Origin: Paraoerskovia marina DSM 21750
GTDB lineage: Bacteria; Actinomycetota; Actinomycetes; Actinomycetales; Cellulomonadaceae
DNA: 64,000 nt
Direction: 5' to 3'
NCBI RefSeq assembly: GCF_000701465.1
Contig: NZ_JNIY01000010.1
Span: 1-64,000, forward strand
The notes beneath the pieces were generated by a model. The model saw only the letters and a program-made list of their open reading frames with translations. It was not told the DNA's origin and ran no database searches. Each line of letters starts with the position of its first letter. Position 1 is the first letter of the stretch. Shown here piece by piece: positions 1 through 7,168 of the stretch. A program made the translations under genes and the position numbers.

Positions 1-28
1 GGGCCTTGACCCCAGATAGTGGACACGC
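1..28 (+). repeat. IS3 left terminal inverted repeat
   Basis: Bases 1-28 are the exact reverse complement of 1308-1335. The repeat reads gggccttgaccccagatag and continues for eight more bases. Confidence 0.9.
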
Positions 29-69
29 TTGATCCAGGTTCGTCCTGGAGGAAGCGAGATGATCCACTC

Positions 70-405
70 ATGGCGAGGAAGAACTATTCCGAGGAGTTCC
101 GCCTCGATGCGGTCGAGCTCTACCGGTGCACCGATGGCGCGACGATCAGACAGATCGCGGACGAGCTCGGGGTCTACGACGCGACGTTGTCGAGCTGGCT
201 CAAGGCAGCCGGCGTGCCGACAAGGTCGGCCTCCGGGACGACGGCGTCGTCGACCACCGGTGGTGGGGCCGGGACCGCCGAGGAGGAGAACGCCCGGCTG
301 CGCGCCCAGGTCGCCCGCCTGGAGGCAGATCTCAAGCGCACCGAGACCGAGAAGGACATCTTGAAGAAGGCGGCGAAATATTTCGCCGGGGAGACGAACT
401 GGTGA
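70..405 (+). CDS. IS3 OrfA, helix-turn-helix transposase subunit
   Basis: This 111-residue protein starts MARKNYSEEF and carries an N-terminal helix-turn-helix of the type that reads IS3 ends (about residues 5-50). A low-complexity Gly/Thr linker follows, then a C-terminal leucine-zipper-like coiled coil (NARLRAQVARLEADL) ending in the typical KKAAKYFAGETNW. A GTG start at 19 is possible but lies inside the terminal repeat; ATG 70 has GGAGGAAG about 15 bases upstream and is preferred. Its TGA overlaps the GTG of orfB, so OrfB is made either by coupled initiation or, as is usual in IS3 elements, as an OrfAB fusion by a -1 frameshift. The relative frames (orfB is -1 to orfA) allow the latter. 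Confidence 0.85.
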   Translation: MARKNYSEEFRLDAVELYRCTDGATIRQIADELGVYDATLSSWLKAAGVPTRSASGTTASSTTGGGAGTAEEENARLRAQVARLEADLKRTETEKDILKKAAKYFAGETNW

Positions 406-1298
406 GCCGCTTCCAGTTCGTCGCCGACCACTGCGACACCTTCGAGGTCAAGCGGCTGTGCAGGGTCATGGGGATCGCCCGTTCGTCGTACTACAAGTGG
501 GTCGCCACCGCTGGCGCCAGGGCCGCCCGCAAGGCCGCTGACGACGCCCTGGCCGCGCGGATCGTGGCGGTGCAGAAGAAGGACAAGGCCTACGGGGCGC
601 CGCGGGTGACCGCGGACCTCAACGACGGCGTCGCCGAGCCTGAGCGGGTCAACCGCAAGCGAGTCGCCCGCGTGATGCGTCAGCACGCTCTGCCCGGGCT
701 GCGGCTGCGCCGACGTGTACGCACCACGATCCCTGAACCCGCCGATCGCAAGTACCCCGATCTACTGGGCCGCGACTTCACCGCCGTCGAGGCGAACCGC
801 AAGTACGTCGGCGACATCACCTACCTGCCCTGCGGTGACGGCACATTCCTCTACCTGGCCACCGTGATCGACTGCTACTCACGCCGACTGGTCGGCTGGT
901 CGATCGCCGACCACATGCGCACCGAGCTCGTCATCGACGCCCTGGATGCCGCAGCCCGTGAACGCGGCACCCTGACTGACGCGATCTTCCACGCCGACCA
1001 TGGGGCGGTCTACACCTCCAAGGACTACGCCGCTGCCTGCGCCCGCCACGGCGTGCTGCAGTCCATGGGCGCCGTGGGCTCCAGCGCGGACAACGCCCTG
1101 GCGGAGTCGTTCAACGCCACGATGAAACGCGAAACCCTCGCCGGCGCGCACGCCTACCACGGCCCCGAACACGCCCGCCGGACCGTGTTCCGCTGGATCA
1201 ACCACTACAACAAGCGCCGCCGCCACTCCTGGTGCGGATACCGCTCACCGATCACCTACGAGACCACGACCACCGCTACGCTGCGACTGGTCGCCTAA
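402..1298 (+). CDS. IS3 OrfB, DDE transposase (rve integrase core)
   Basis: The 298-residue catalytic subunit begins with GTG 402 (MSRFQFVADH). An N-terminal HTH_21-like region (residues 1-100) precedes the integrase core. The catalytic triad is readable: Asp in GDITYLP, Asp in HADHGAVYTS, and Glu in NALAESFNATMKRE, with the D(35)E spacing typical of IS3. The C-terminus has the family pattern in which NHYNKRRRHS is followed by GYRSPITYE. No frameshift or stop interrupts it, so the copy looks active. A longer open frame beginning at 126 lies in the same phase but overlaps orfA and is not expected to be used as such. Confidence 0.88.
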   Translation: MSRFQFVADHCDTFEVKRLCRVMGIARSSYYKWVATAGARAARKAADDALAARIVAVQKKDKAYGAPRVTADLNDGVAEPERVNRKRVARVMRQHALPGLRLRRRVRTTIPEPADRKYPDLLGRDFTAVEANRKYVGDITYLPCGDGTFLYLATVIDCYSRRLVGWSIADHMRTELVIDALDAAARERGTLTDAIFHADHGAVYTSKDYAAACARHGVLQSMGAVGSSADNALAESFNATMKRETLAGAHAYHGPEHARRTVFRWINHYNKRRRHSWCGYRSPITYETTTTATLRLVA

Positions 1299-3529
1299 CC
1301 ACCCAGCGCGTGTCCACTATCTGGGGTCAAGGCCCACGAATCCGCCCAGACTGAATAGGTGTCATCACTAGTTCTCGTCGAATGCCTGCCGTCCTCGTGG
1401 CCTCGACGCAATGCAGTTTGCCGCACCCCTTCCGCCACCGTCATCGCTACGGCTGCCTCTGTGTGATCCCTTGCTGAGGAGTCACGGCGAAGTCGTGCCG
1501 CGCCAATGCGCTTGCGCCACTCCCTGGGCACGACTCCATCGAGAAGAGTCCCAAGTTCCGCGATGATCTCGTCCTCAGCCACTGTGCGGCGGAGTCGAGC
1601 CGATCCCCTACGGGCAACAACACCTCGCACCTCGCGAACAAGGCTCTCGGTCAACGGGGCGTCGACCAGATGGCCACGGCGCCACGGGACCTCGACTATT
1701 CGGCCCGTATCGCTCGTGCGAAACCAGACGCGCGACACGTCATGTGGGTCGTAGTGGAACGGCATTGCGGCGTCTTGCTCGCGAAAAGTCCCGAGAACCA
1801 CGTTCCGGTAGCCATCCAGCTCGCGGCAGTCATAGACCAAGTCCTCAAACTCCACGCCTGAGGACCTGACCGTGCCCCACCGAATCGGCAGGAAGTCGTA
1901 GATGAGGTCAGGTCGTTGCGGAACATGCAAACGACCGGTGATCCGCAACAGAGCGTCGAACATCTCGACAGGGCGCAGATCAATCCCCTCCGCACCCGGC
2001 ACACGGAGTCCGCTGTGCGGGGTTCGGTGGTAGTCCAAGACGATCCAGCTCCGCAGCCAGCGCTCCAATTCGCCCGCTGTGAGCAGCGGTTCATCGTCGT
2101 CCGCTCCGGGGGTTCCTACGACCCGACCCCGTTGGGCAACATTTCGGCCCTTGTACCCAGGCAATTGCTGAAGCCCTCGCTGGAGGGTCTCGTGGTACCT
2201 CTCCAAGATGCCGTTATCGATGGGTCGGCGTGTGCGAGAGAGAGCAAGGTCGATCCCAAACCGGGCGAGCAGTTCCCGAAAGACCTGCGAGACAAAGATC
2301 GAACCGTGGTCTGCGCGAATGGATGAAGGCTGCACAGCCGGTACGACGTGAGTCCCATGTAGCCCCGCCGCGGTCGGCAACCGTCGGCAGGACCGAGGAC
2401 ACGTGACCTCTATGCCGGAGCAGTCATCCTCTGCCTCAGACTCGTCCGCATAGAACTCAACCTGCTCCGGGACGCCCGCCCATGCCCAGTCCGACACGGT
2501 GGTTCCCTCAACGACTTGCGAGAACGGCCGCATGACGTCGTAGAGCAGCATCGCCGCATCGTGCGAATCCGCGCTCATCGGCACGACACGCAGCGCGAGA
2601 ATCATGCGCGTAGCGGTGTCCATTGCGGAGATGATCTCGACGCTGCAGGGCCCTCCTCGCGTCGGACACCACACGAGGACATCCGAACGCGTAACATCGA
2701 TCGCGACCATCTGTCCCGGAACCATCGCCGGGTAGGACTGGGTGCCTCCGACGCCTCGAAGTTTGTTCGATCGCTGGGCCCGCGTAGTTCGTCCCTGATG
2801 CCGCACGAGGTGGCTGATGTATTGGCCGGCGGCCCGTTCCGGGGCACGAATCTCCCGGCCGTCCGCCGCTAGTTGTGCCTTGATCCGCCGGTTGATCTCC
2901 CGCTGGCTCACTGTGGACACATCGCCATCAAGTTCGGCAATCACATCGTTGGCAACTCGTCGCCATTCCCACGGGATCGTCGAAAACGCTTCGACTGTCT
3001 TAAGTCGCCGCCCATCGACGAGCCCGAGCAGTCCACCGGTCTCCCATCTTCGTACCCAACTGCTCACCGAGCTCACGGACACAGGCCGACTATGGGTTCC
3101 ACGACTGGTCCGCGCCTCATGAGTCAACCGCTCTGCCATCCGCGTTGCGCGCTCTGCGACAGACGATCCCAACGTCGGGTCGAACAGGTCTGACGGTTCA
3201 CCCTCCACTGCGAGGATTTGATGTCCGTTCCGGTACCCAGTCATCAACTCCTGCACGATGGCGAGCTTCCACATCGCCTCAGTGCGCGCGGGACCACTCA
3301 GACGTGTCCAGACCTCGGCAAAGCCTCGAAGCGCTGGCGGATCAGGCTCCGCAGGGTTCGTACTGTCGATGGGCTGTATGGTACGAAGATCTGGCCACTC
3401 CACCCAGGTCACCGAACCACGCACATCGCGCAATTCGATCCCGGCCCTATCGACATGCACGACCACTGCGGTGCCATCTTCAGTCAGTACCATCGACCCC
3501 GCCCGAAGCTCAATTCGGTTCTCACGCAC
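1295..3529 (-). CDS. TnsB/Mu-type DDE transposase, C-terminus replaced by IS3 insertion
   Basis: This large DDE transposase resembles the TnsB/MuA/TniA group. An N-terminal HTH region (about 80-260) is followed by a retroviral-integrase core. Catalytic residues are D278 (AIDVTRSD), D407 (IRADHGSIF) and E443 (NGILERYHETL). The Mu-transposase C-terminal beta-barrel region follows (about 500-600). GTG 3529 starts inside the tnsA-like gene, an 8-base overlap showing a co-translated pair. The native gene is interrupted at 1335/1336: residues 1-731 are native, and the last 13 (W-A-L-T-P-D-S-G-H-A-L-G-G) are read from the IS3 end before a TAG at 1295-1297. The true end of the protein and any downstream tnsC-like gene lie left of the window. 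Whether the truncated protein works is unknown; the core is intact. Confidence 0.8.
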   Translation of the reverse strand: MRENRIELRAGSMVLTEDGTAVVVHVDRAGIELRDVRGSVTWVEWPDLRTIQPIDSTNPAEPDPPALRGFAEVWTRLSGPARTEAMWKLAIVQELMTGYRNGHQILAVEGEPSDLFDPTLGSSVAERATRMAERLTHEARTSRGTHSRPVSVSSVSSWVRRWETGGLLGLVDGRRLKTVEAFSTIPWEWRRVANDVIAELDGDVSTVSQREINRRIKAQLAADGREIRAPERAAGQYISHLVRHQGRTTRAQRSNKLRGVGGTQSYPAMVPGQMVAIDVTRSDVLVWCPTRGGPCSVEIISAMDTATRMILALRVVPMSADSHDAAMLLYDVMRPFSQVVEGTTVSDWAWAGVPEQVEFYADESEAEDDCSGIEVTCPRSCRRLPTAAGLHGTHVVPAVQPSSIRADHGSIFVSQVFRELLARFGIDLALSRTRRPIDNGILERYHETLQRGLQQLPGYKGRNVAQRGRVVGTPGADDDEPLLTAGELERWLRSWIVLDYHRTPHSGLRVPGAEGIDLRPVEMFDALLRITGRLHVPQRPDLIYDFLPIRWGTVRSSGVEFEDLVYDCRELDGYRNVVLGTFREQDAAMPFHYDPHDVSRVWFRTSDTGRIVEVPWRRGHLVDAPLTESLVREVRGVVARRGSARLRRTVAEDEIIAELGTLLDGVVPREWRKRIGAARLRRDSSARDHTEAAVAMTVAEGVRQTALRRGHEDGRHSTRTSDDTYSVWADSWALTPDSGHALGG
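1308..1335 (-). repeat. IS3 right terminal inverted repeat
   Basis: Exact 28/28 inverted match to bases 1-28. It forms the junction with the interrupted tnsB gene, and on the minus strand it encodes most of the foreign C-terminal tail of that protein. Confidence 0.9.
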
Positions 3530-4220
3530 GGCTCACACCGCCGATGCTGACCCTTGAATTAGCGGTGAGCGGCTCGTCGACATTGATGGCCAGATCCCCG
3601 GTCCAGATGAGATGCCACATGGTGGCGATGAGGTGCCCGTCGCCCTCGTCGAGAGCAAGCAATGCTCCCAATGCGACACCCGGCGCCGCTGTTCTCAGAA
3701 GAACCGACGCAATTCGCGCATGAGGCCACTTCGGTGGCCGACGAAATGTCGCCAACCACATCACGTTCAGTCGACGGGCGTTGGGTTGCGTACCGAAGAC
3801 CTCGTAGCCCCAGCCCACGCTCGCTGTCGCCTCTCTAGTCAGAGCCGCCACTTGCCGAAACTTGTCGTTTTGGCGGACATCGGGGCGAACGTCCCAGAGC
3901 ACCCGCTTGCCGCCGGTATGGACCGCAAGGAGGTCAACGACGTGCGTGCGGCCATCGTCAAACTGGATCGCGACCGGTTGTGCCACGATCCACTCAACAT
4001 CGCAATCGCGGTCGAGGCTACGAGCGGCCTCGAGCTCAAGCGTCGACTCCACCAACAGGGTTGACCCCGTGGTCTGACAGGCAATCCGTACAGGCGTGTG
4101 TCGGGACATCGCATCCGCTGCAGGACGGCGGACCGGCTTCAGCCGACGCAACGGAGGGTCTCCACGGGACCAATCCCACGCAGCAACGCCATCGATCCGA
4201 AAGATCCACGTCGGCCCCAT
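3522..4220 (-). CDS. TnsA-like transposon endonuclease subunit
   Basis: The 232-residue protein resembles the TnsA-like heteromeric transposase endonuclease subunits found beside Mu/TnsB-type transposases in actinobacteria. TnsA enzymes cut the 5' ends of the element while TnsB cuts and joins the 3' ends. The central region (about 55-115) has the restriction-endonuclease-like arrangement: an acidic helix LLVESTLELE (E58/E62), then HVVDLLAV with D96, then VLWDVRP (D110, R112), where a Lys is more usual. ATG 4220 is preceded by GGGAGGA seven bases upstream. Its stop overlaps the start of the tnsB-like gene. Family assignment comes from residue pattern plus context; no TnsC, TnsD or TniQ partner is visible. 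Confidence 0.7.
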   Translation of the reverse strand: MGPTWIFRIDGVAAWDWSRGDPPLRRLKPVRRPAADAMSRHTPVRIACQTTGSTLLVESTLELEAARSLDRDCDVEWIVAQPVAIQFDDGRTHVVDLLAVHTGGKRVLWDVRPDVRQNDKFRQVAALTREATASVGWGYEVFGTQPNARRLNVMWLATFRRPPKWPHARIASVLLRTAAPGVALGALLALDEGDGHLIATMWHLIWTGDLAINVDEPLTANSRVSIGGVSRA

Positions 4221-4619
4221 CGTGCAGTCCTCCCGCAGGCCATCTGGCGGTCACCAAGGCATGACGACGCACAGCACGCACTTCATGTACGGCGGGGGTC
4301 ACGCACTCTAGACTGGCCATCGACGGCCCTTCGTCTTCACCTGACACATCAGAGCCGTCACCGGGGTGTCGCTGTTGTCGCAGCGGCACCCCATTTCACG
4401 CTTACGCGCGGGCTCTACCACCACGGGGATGGTCCGATAAGACTAGTCCCGATCGATCAGATGCGATAGATGGTTTCGTCCACGAGTACCGATCCTCAGT
4501 TGCTGACATGACCTATCTAGCACAAGATGGGCGGGTAGGTTTCGTCCATCATCTCTCACACCGAGAGTCGAAAACCATCCTGACCAGGCGTGTTAGGCAT
4601 TCCGGAAGCCGGAGACCAG
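4221..4619. other. Intergenic region upstream of tnsA-like gene with repeated TTTCGTCCA
   Basis: No convincing gene lies in these 399 bases, and the G+C is lower than in surrounding genes. The 9-mer TTTCGTCCA occurs at 4474-4482 and 4540-4548, and once more at 4995-5003 beyond the next gene, all on the plus strand. A related inverted segment (gtcgaaaaccatcc) lies near 4567-4580. Such spaced repeats resemble the multiple transposase-binding sites in Tn7-like ends, but nothing here proves that. Confidence 0.4.
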
Positions 4620-4907
4620 ATGCTGACTGAAGAAGACCTCTACGCGCCCCAGCCCTGCATGGAGCCTTCCTGCACGAAGCAATGCACCCTCGCTCCCGTT
4701 GGCCGCCCCGGTGCATTCTGCAGCTCCGCTTGCCGGAACAGGCACCACCGCCGACGCGCGGAACTCCTGGACGCGCTCGCCGAGGTCGACTCCGCGTTGA
4801 CGGCCGCTCGCAAAGTAGACCGCTCGAACCTCCTGAGCCGCCGAAAGGCCCTGCGCTTCCAACTCTTCCGATACCCCGACATCGCAACATCGGCACTCGG
4901 CCCACCC
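4620..4907 (+). CDS. Small zinc-ribbon protein, unknown function
   Basis: About 95 residues starting at ATG 4620, which has GGAG five bases upstream; a GTG at 4590 is the alternative. The N-terminal half has a putative metal site, C-x4-C-x3-C followed by FCSSACRNRHHRRRAEL. The pattern FCSxACRxRxxRRR is familiar from small actinobacterial zinc-ribbon proteins and from the tail of CGNR-type regulators. The C-terminal half is a basic, probably helical segment. It stands alone between the tnsA-like gene and dnaB, so it could be transposon cargo or a chromosomal orphan. No function is assigned. The last codon before TGA lies near 4907. Confidence 0.55.
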
Positions 4908-4910
4908 TGA

Positions 4911-5059
4911 TCCCGCAACCGCGCCCCGCGAAGAGCAGAGGGACCCGGGCAACACGATCAGCCCACCTCATGGAACAGTCAAGAATCGATCAATTTTCGT
5001 CCAGTTTAACTAGGTGGGAGTTTCCTCAGAATAGGTTGCATCTCGACAAACAGGTCAAC
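4911..5059. other. Short AT-richer intergenic segment
   Basis: Between the zinc-ribbon gene and the end of dnaB there is no gene. The segment is unusually AT-rich for this window around 4980-5040 (gaatcgatcaattttcgtcc) and contains the third copy of TTTCGTCCA at 4995-5003. Confidence 0.4.
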
Positions 5060-6859
5060 TCATGCCTGCATGTCGACGAACCGCGAGTAGTGACCCTGGA
5101 ACGCGACCGTGATCGTGTCCGTCGGCCCGTTTCGGTGCTTTGCCACGATCAGGTCGGCCTCGCCGGCTCTCGGCGACTCCTTCTCGTACGCATCCTCGCG
5201 GTGGAGCAAGATCACCATGTCGGCGTCTTGCTCGATCGAGCCCGACTCGCGAAGGTCCGACATCGCCGGCTTCTTGTCGGTGCGCTGCTCGGCGCCACGG
5301 TTCAACTGCGAGATCGCGATCAGCGGCACCTCGAGCTCCTTCGCGAGGAGCTTGAGTGCACGCGAGAACTCGGAGACCTCCTGCTGACGCGACTCGACGC
5401 GCTTGCCGGACGTCATGAGCTGCAAGTAGTCGATGACCACGAGCCGCAGATCGTGCTTCTGCTTGAGTCGCCGGCACTTGGCCCGGATCTCCATCAGCGA
5501 CATGTTCGGGGAGTCATCGATGAACAGCGGCGCCTCGGTGATCTTGCCCATGGTGGACGCGAGCTTCTGCCAGTCGTCCTCCCCCATCGAGCCGTTGCGC
5601 ATCTTCTGCAGGTGGATACGCGCCTCGGCGGAGAGCAGACGCATGGTGATCTCGTTGCGGCTCATCTCGAGCGAGAACACGACGGACGTCATGTCGTGCT
5701 TGATCGACGCGCTGCGTGCGATGTCGATGCCGAGCGTCGAGTTGTGCGTCGGGATCATCGACCGGCTCGCGAGGTACAGGTGCTCAGGGTGGGCGATCTC
5801 GACGCATCGCACGAGGACCGAGGGTGTCTCGCGCACGTCGACGATCTTCCACGCGCGCTGATCGGTCGCGACCGTGTGCGCATCGCCCTGCGCCATCGAC
5901 CGGGCGATGGCCTCCGTCGTCAGGACCTCGACGTCGTCCCGTCGACCGCTCGTGCTCGTCGCCCACTCGTGGAGCGCGTCCGCGACGATCGTCGTCCCGT
6001 CGTCGAACACCACCTCGTAGCAGGGGCGGTCCTCGAGGACCTCCGTCGCGCGGATGACCTGCGTCGGCGTTCCGTCGGCGGCGATCAGCTCGTCGCCGAC
6101 CTCCACCTCGCCCATCGTCGTCCAGCCCGAGGGTGTGGGCAGCGGGGTGTCGAGCGCGAGCGCCTTGCCGATGGCCGGCCTTGCTGCCAGGACGATCATC
6201 TGCCCGGGGTGCAGCCCGTTGGTGAGGCGGTCGAGGTCCGCAAACCCGGTCGGCACGCCAACCATGCCCTCGCCACGGTGGCCCGCTGCCTCGATCTCGT
6301 CGACGGTGCCGCCGATGATGTCGCCGAGCGGCACGTAGTCCTCGGCGGCACGGCGCTCGGTGACGGAGTAGACCTCGGCCTGGGCGTTGTTGACGATGGT
6401 GTCGACGTCGCCGCCGTCGGCCGCGTAGCCGAGCTGGACGATGCGCGTCCCGGCCTCGACGAGACGGCGCAGCACGGCGCGCTCGCGCACGATCCGGGCG
6501 TAGTACCCGGCGTTCGCGGCGGTCGGCACCATCGAGATGAGGTCGTGGATGTAGGGCGCTCCACCGATGCGGCCGAGCTCGCCGCGCTTCTGCAGCTCGG
6601 CGACGACGGTGATCGCGTCGGCCGGCTCACCACGCCCGTAGAGGTCGACGACGGCGTCGTAGACGGCCTCGTGCGCCGGGCGGTAGAAGTCCGTGCCGCG
6701 GACCTGCTCGATGACGTCGGCGATCGCGTCCTTCGAGATCAGCATGCCGCCGAGCACGCTCTGCTCGGCCGCGACGTCCTGCGGCGGGGTGCGGTCGAAG
6801 GCTGCGCCCCCGGAGGGTCCCTCGCCACCGAAGCCCGCTTCGAGCTCTTCGATCGACAT
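5060..6859 (-). CDS. dnaB: Replicative DNA helicase DnaB with an intein
   Basis: This is the hexameric replication-fork helicase. The precursor is 599 residues and the spliced product would be 458, the normal DnaB length. The N-terminal primase-interacting domain (about 25-130) has TPPQDVAAEQSVLGGML. The RecA-like domain has the Walker A motif ARPAIGK-STLGID split by an intein exactly between K232 and the following Ser. Later landmarks are VFSLEMS, RLVVIDYLQLM (Walker B) and SQLNRG. ATG 6859 was chosen because GGAGGG precedes it and it gives the standard N-terminus; the open frame upstream to 7087 lacks homology. Upstream lies a cluster of DnaA-box-like sequences shared with the divergent MATE gene. 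Confidence 0.95.
   Translation of the reverse strand: MSIEELEAGFGGEGPSGGAAFDRTPPQDVAAEQSVLGGMLISKDAIADVIEQVRGTDFYRPAHEAVYDAVVDLYGRGEPADAITVVAELQKRGELGRIGGAPYIHDLISMVPTAANAGYYARIVRERAVLRRLVEAGTRIVQLGYAADGGDVDTIVNNAQAEVYSVTERRAAEDYVPLGDIIGGTVDEIEAAGHRGEGMVGVPTGFADLDRLTNGLHPGQMIVLAARPAIGKALALDTPLPTPSGWTTMGEVEVGDELIAADGTPTQVIRATEVLEDRPCYEVVFDDGTTIVADALHEWATSTSGRRDDVEVLTTEAIARSMAQGDAHTVATDQRAWKIVDVRETPSVLVRCVEIAHPEHLYLASRSMIPTHNSTLGIDIARSASIKHDMTSVVFSLEMSRNEITMRLLSAEARIHLQKMRNGSMGEDDWQKLASTMGKITEAPLFIDDSPNMSLMEIRAKCRRLKQKHDLRLVVIDYLQLMTSGKRVESRQQEVSEFSRALKLLAKELEVPLIAISQLNRGAEQRTDKKPAMSDLRESGSIEQDADMVILLHREDAYEKESPRAGEADLIVAKHRNGPTDTITVAFQGHYSRFVDMQA
5741..6163 (-). other. Class 3 mini-intein in DnaB Walker A motif (141 residues)
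   Basis: The insert begins with Ala (ALALDTPLPTPSGW), not Cys or Ser, and ends SMIPTHN followed by Ser +1. It has the tryptophan-cysteine-threonine set that defines class 3 inteins: W67 next to the block B His (ALHEW), C120 at the block F position normally Asp (VLVRCVEIAHPEHLYLA), and T139 before the terminal His-Asn. It is too short for a homing endonuclease, so it is a mini-intein. The site, between Lys and Ser of Walker A, means helicase activity depends on splicing. Confidence 0.9.
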
Positions 6860-7168
6860 GTGCCCTCCATACGCCTCGTCGGTGTCCGCCGCTCCCCCGG
6901 ACGGTCGGGCCCTCGAGAGCAGTTCTACTCCGAGCGACCGACATTCGGAGCGGCCCACGTTCCGGGCCGCAGAGACACGACCACGCGACGATAGGACTCC
7001 CCCCACCCCGGGGCAACACGATCGGGGCCCAGCCTGTGGACAGTGCTGTGGACGGCCTGTGGACGACGCCCACATCCCTGTGCACACCCCGTGGACAAGG
7101 GTGTGGATAACTCACGTCACACCTGTGCGACGGCCCCGAGGAGCCGCATAAACACTAGCCTCTAGCGT
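6860..7168. promoter_or_regulatory. dnaB/MATE divergent intergenic region with DnaA-box cluster
   Basis: There is no gene in these 309 bases. On the plus strand five sequences matching or close to the DnaA box (reverse form TGTGGAyAA) occur within 76 bases: TGTGGACAG 7035, TGTGGACGG 7047, TGTGGACGA 7058, CGTGGACAA 7090 and the perfect TGTGGATAA 7102. All point the same way. This suggests DnaA-dependent control of dnaB or of the MATE gene, or an accessory DnaA-titration site. Confidence 0.6.

Larger units (their letters stand above)
1..1335 (+). mobile_element. Complete IS3-family insertion sequence
   Basis: The element is bounded by perfect 28-bp inverted repeats and contains two consecutive overlapping frames, an HTH OrfA and a DDE OrfB, as in the IS3 family. 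Its length of about 1.3 kb is normal for the family. The IS3-type terminal motif TGACCCCAGATAGTGGAC is present; the six bases outside it (gggcct / aggccc) are also complementary, so the exact tip could be at base 1 or base 7. It sits in the 3' end of a tnsB-like gene. The target-site duplication cannot be checked because the sequence begins at the left tip. Confidence 0.93.
1336..4619 (-). mobile_element. Remnant or part of a Tn7/Mu-like transposon (tnsA-tnsB module)
   Basis: A tnsA-like gene is translationally coupled to a tnsB-like gene, the signature of a heteromeric Tn7-type transposase. The left boundary is lost to the IS3 insertion and the window edge. The right boundary is unproven; repeats at 4474 and 4540 could be transposase sites. 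No TnsC-type ATPase or target selector is visible. Confidence 0.5.

Noticed and set aside
5741..6163. Homing endonuclease inside the DnaB intein
   Set aside because: The insert is only 141 residues and has no LAGLIDADG or HNH motif between blocks B and F.
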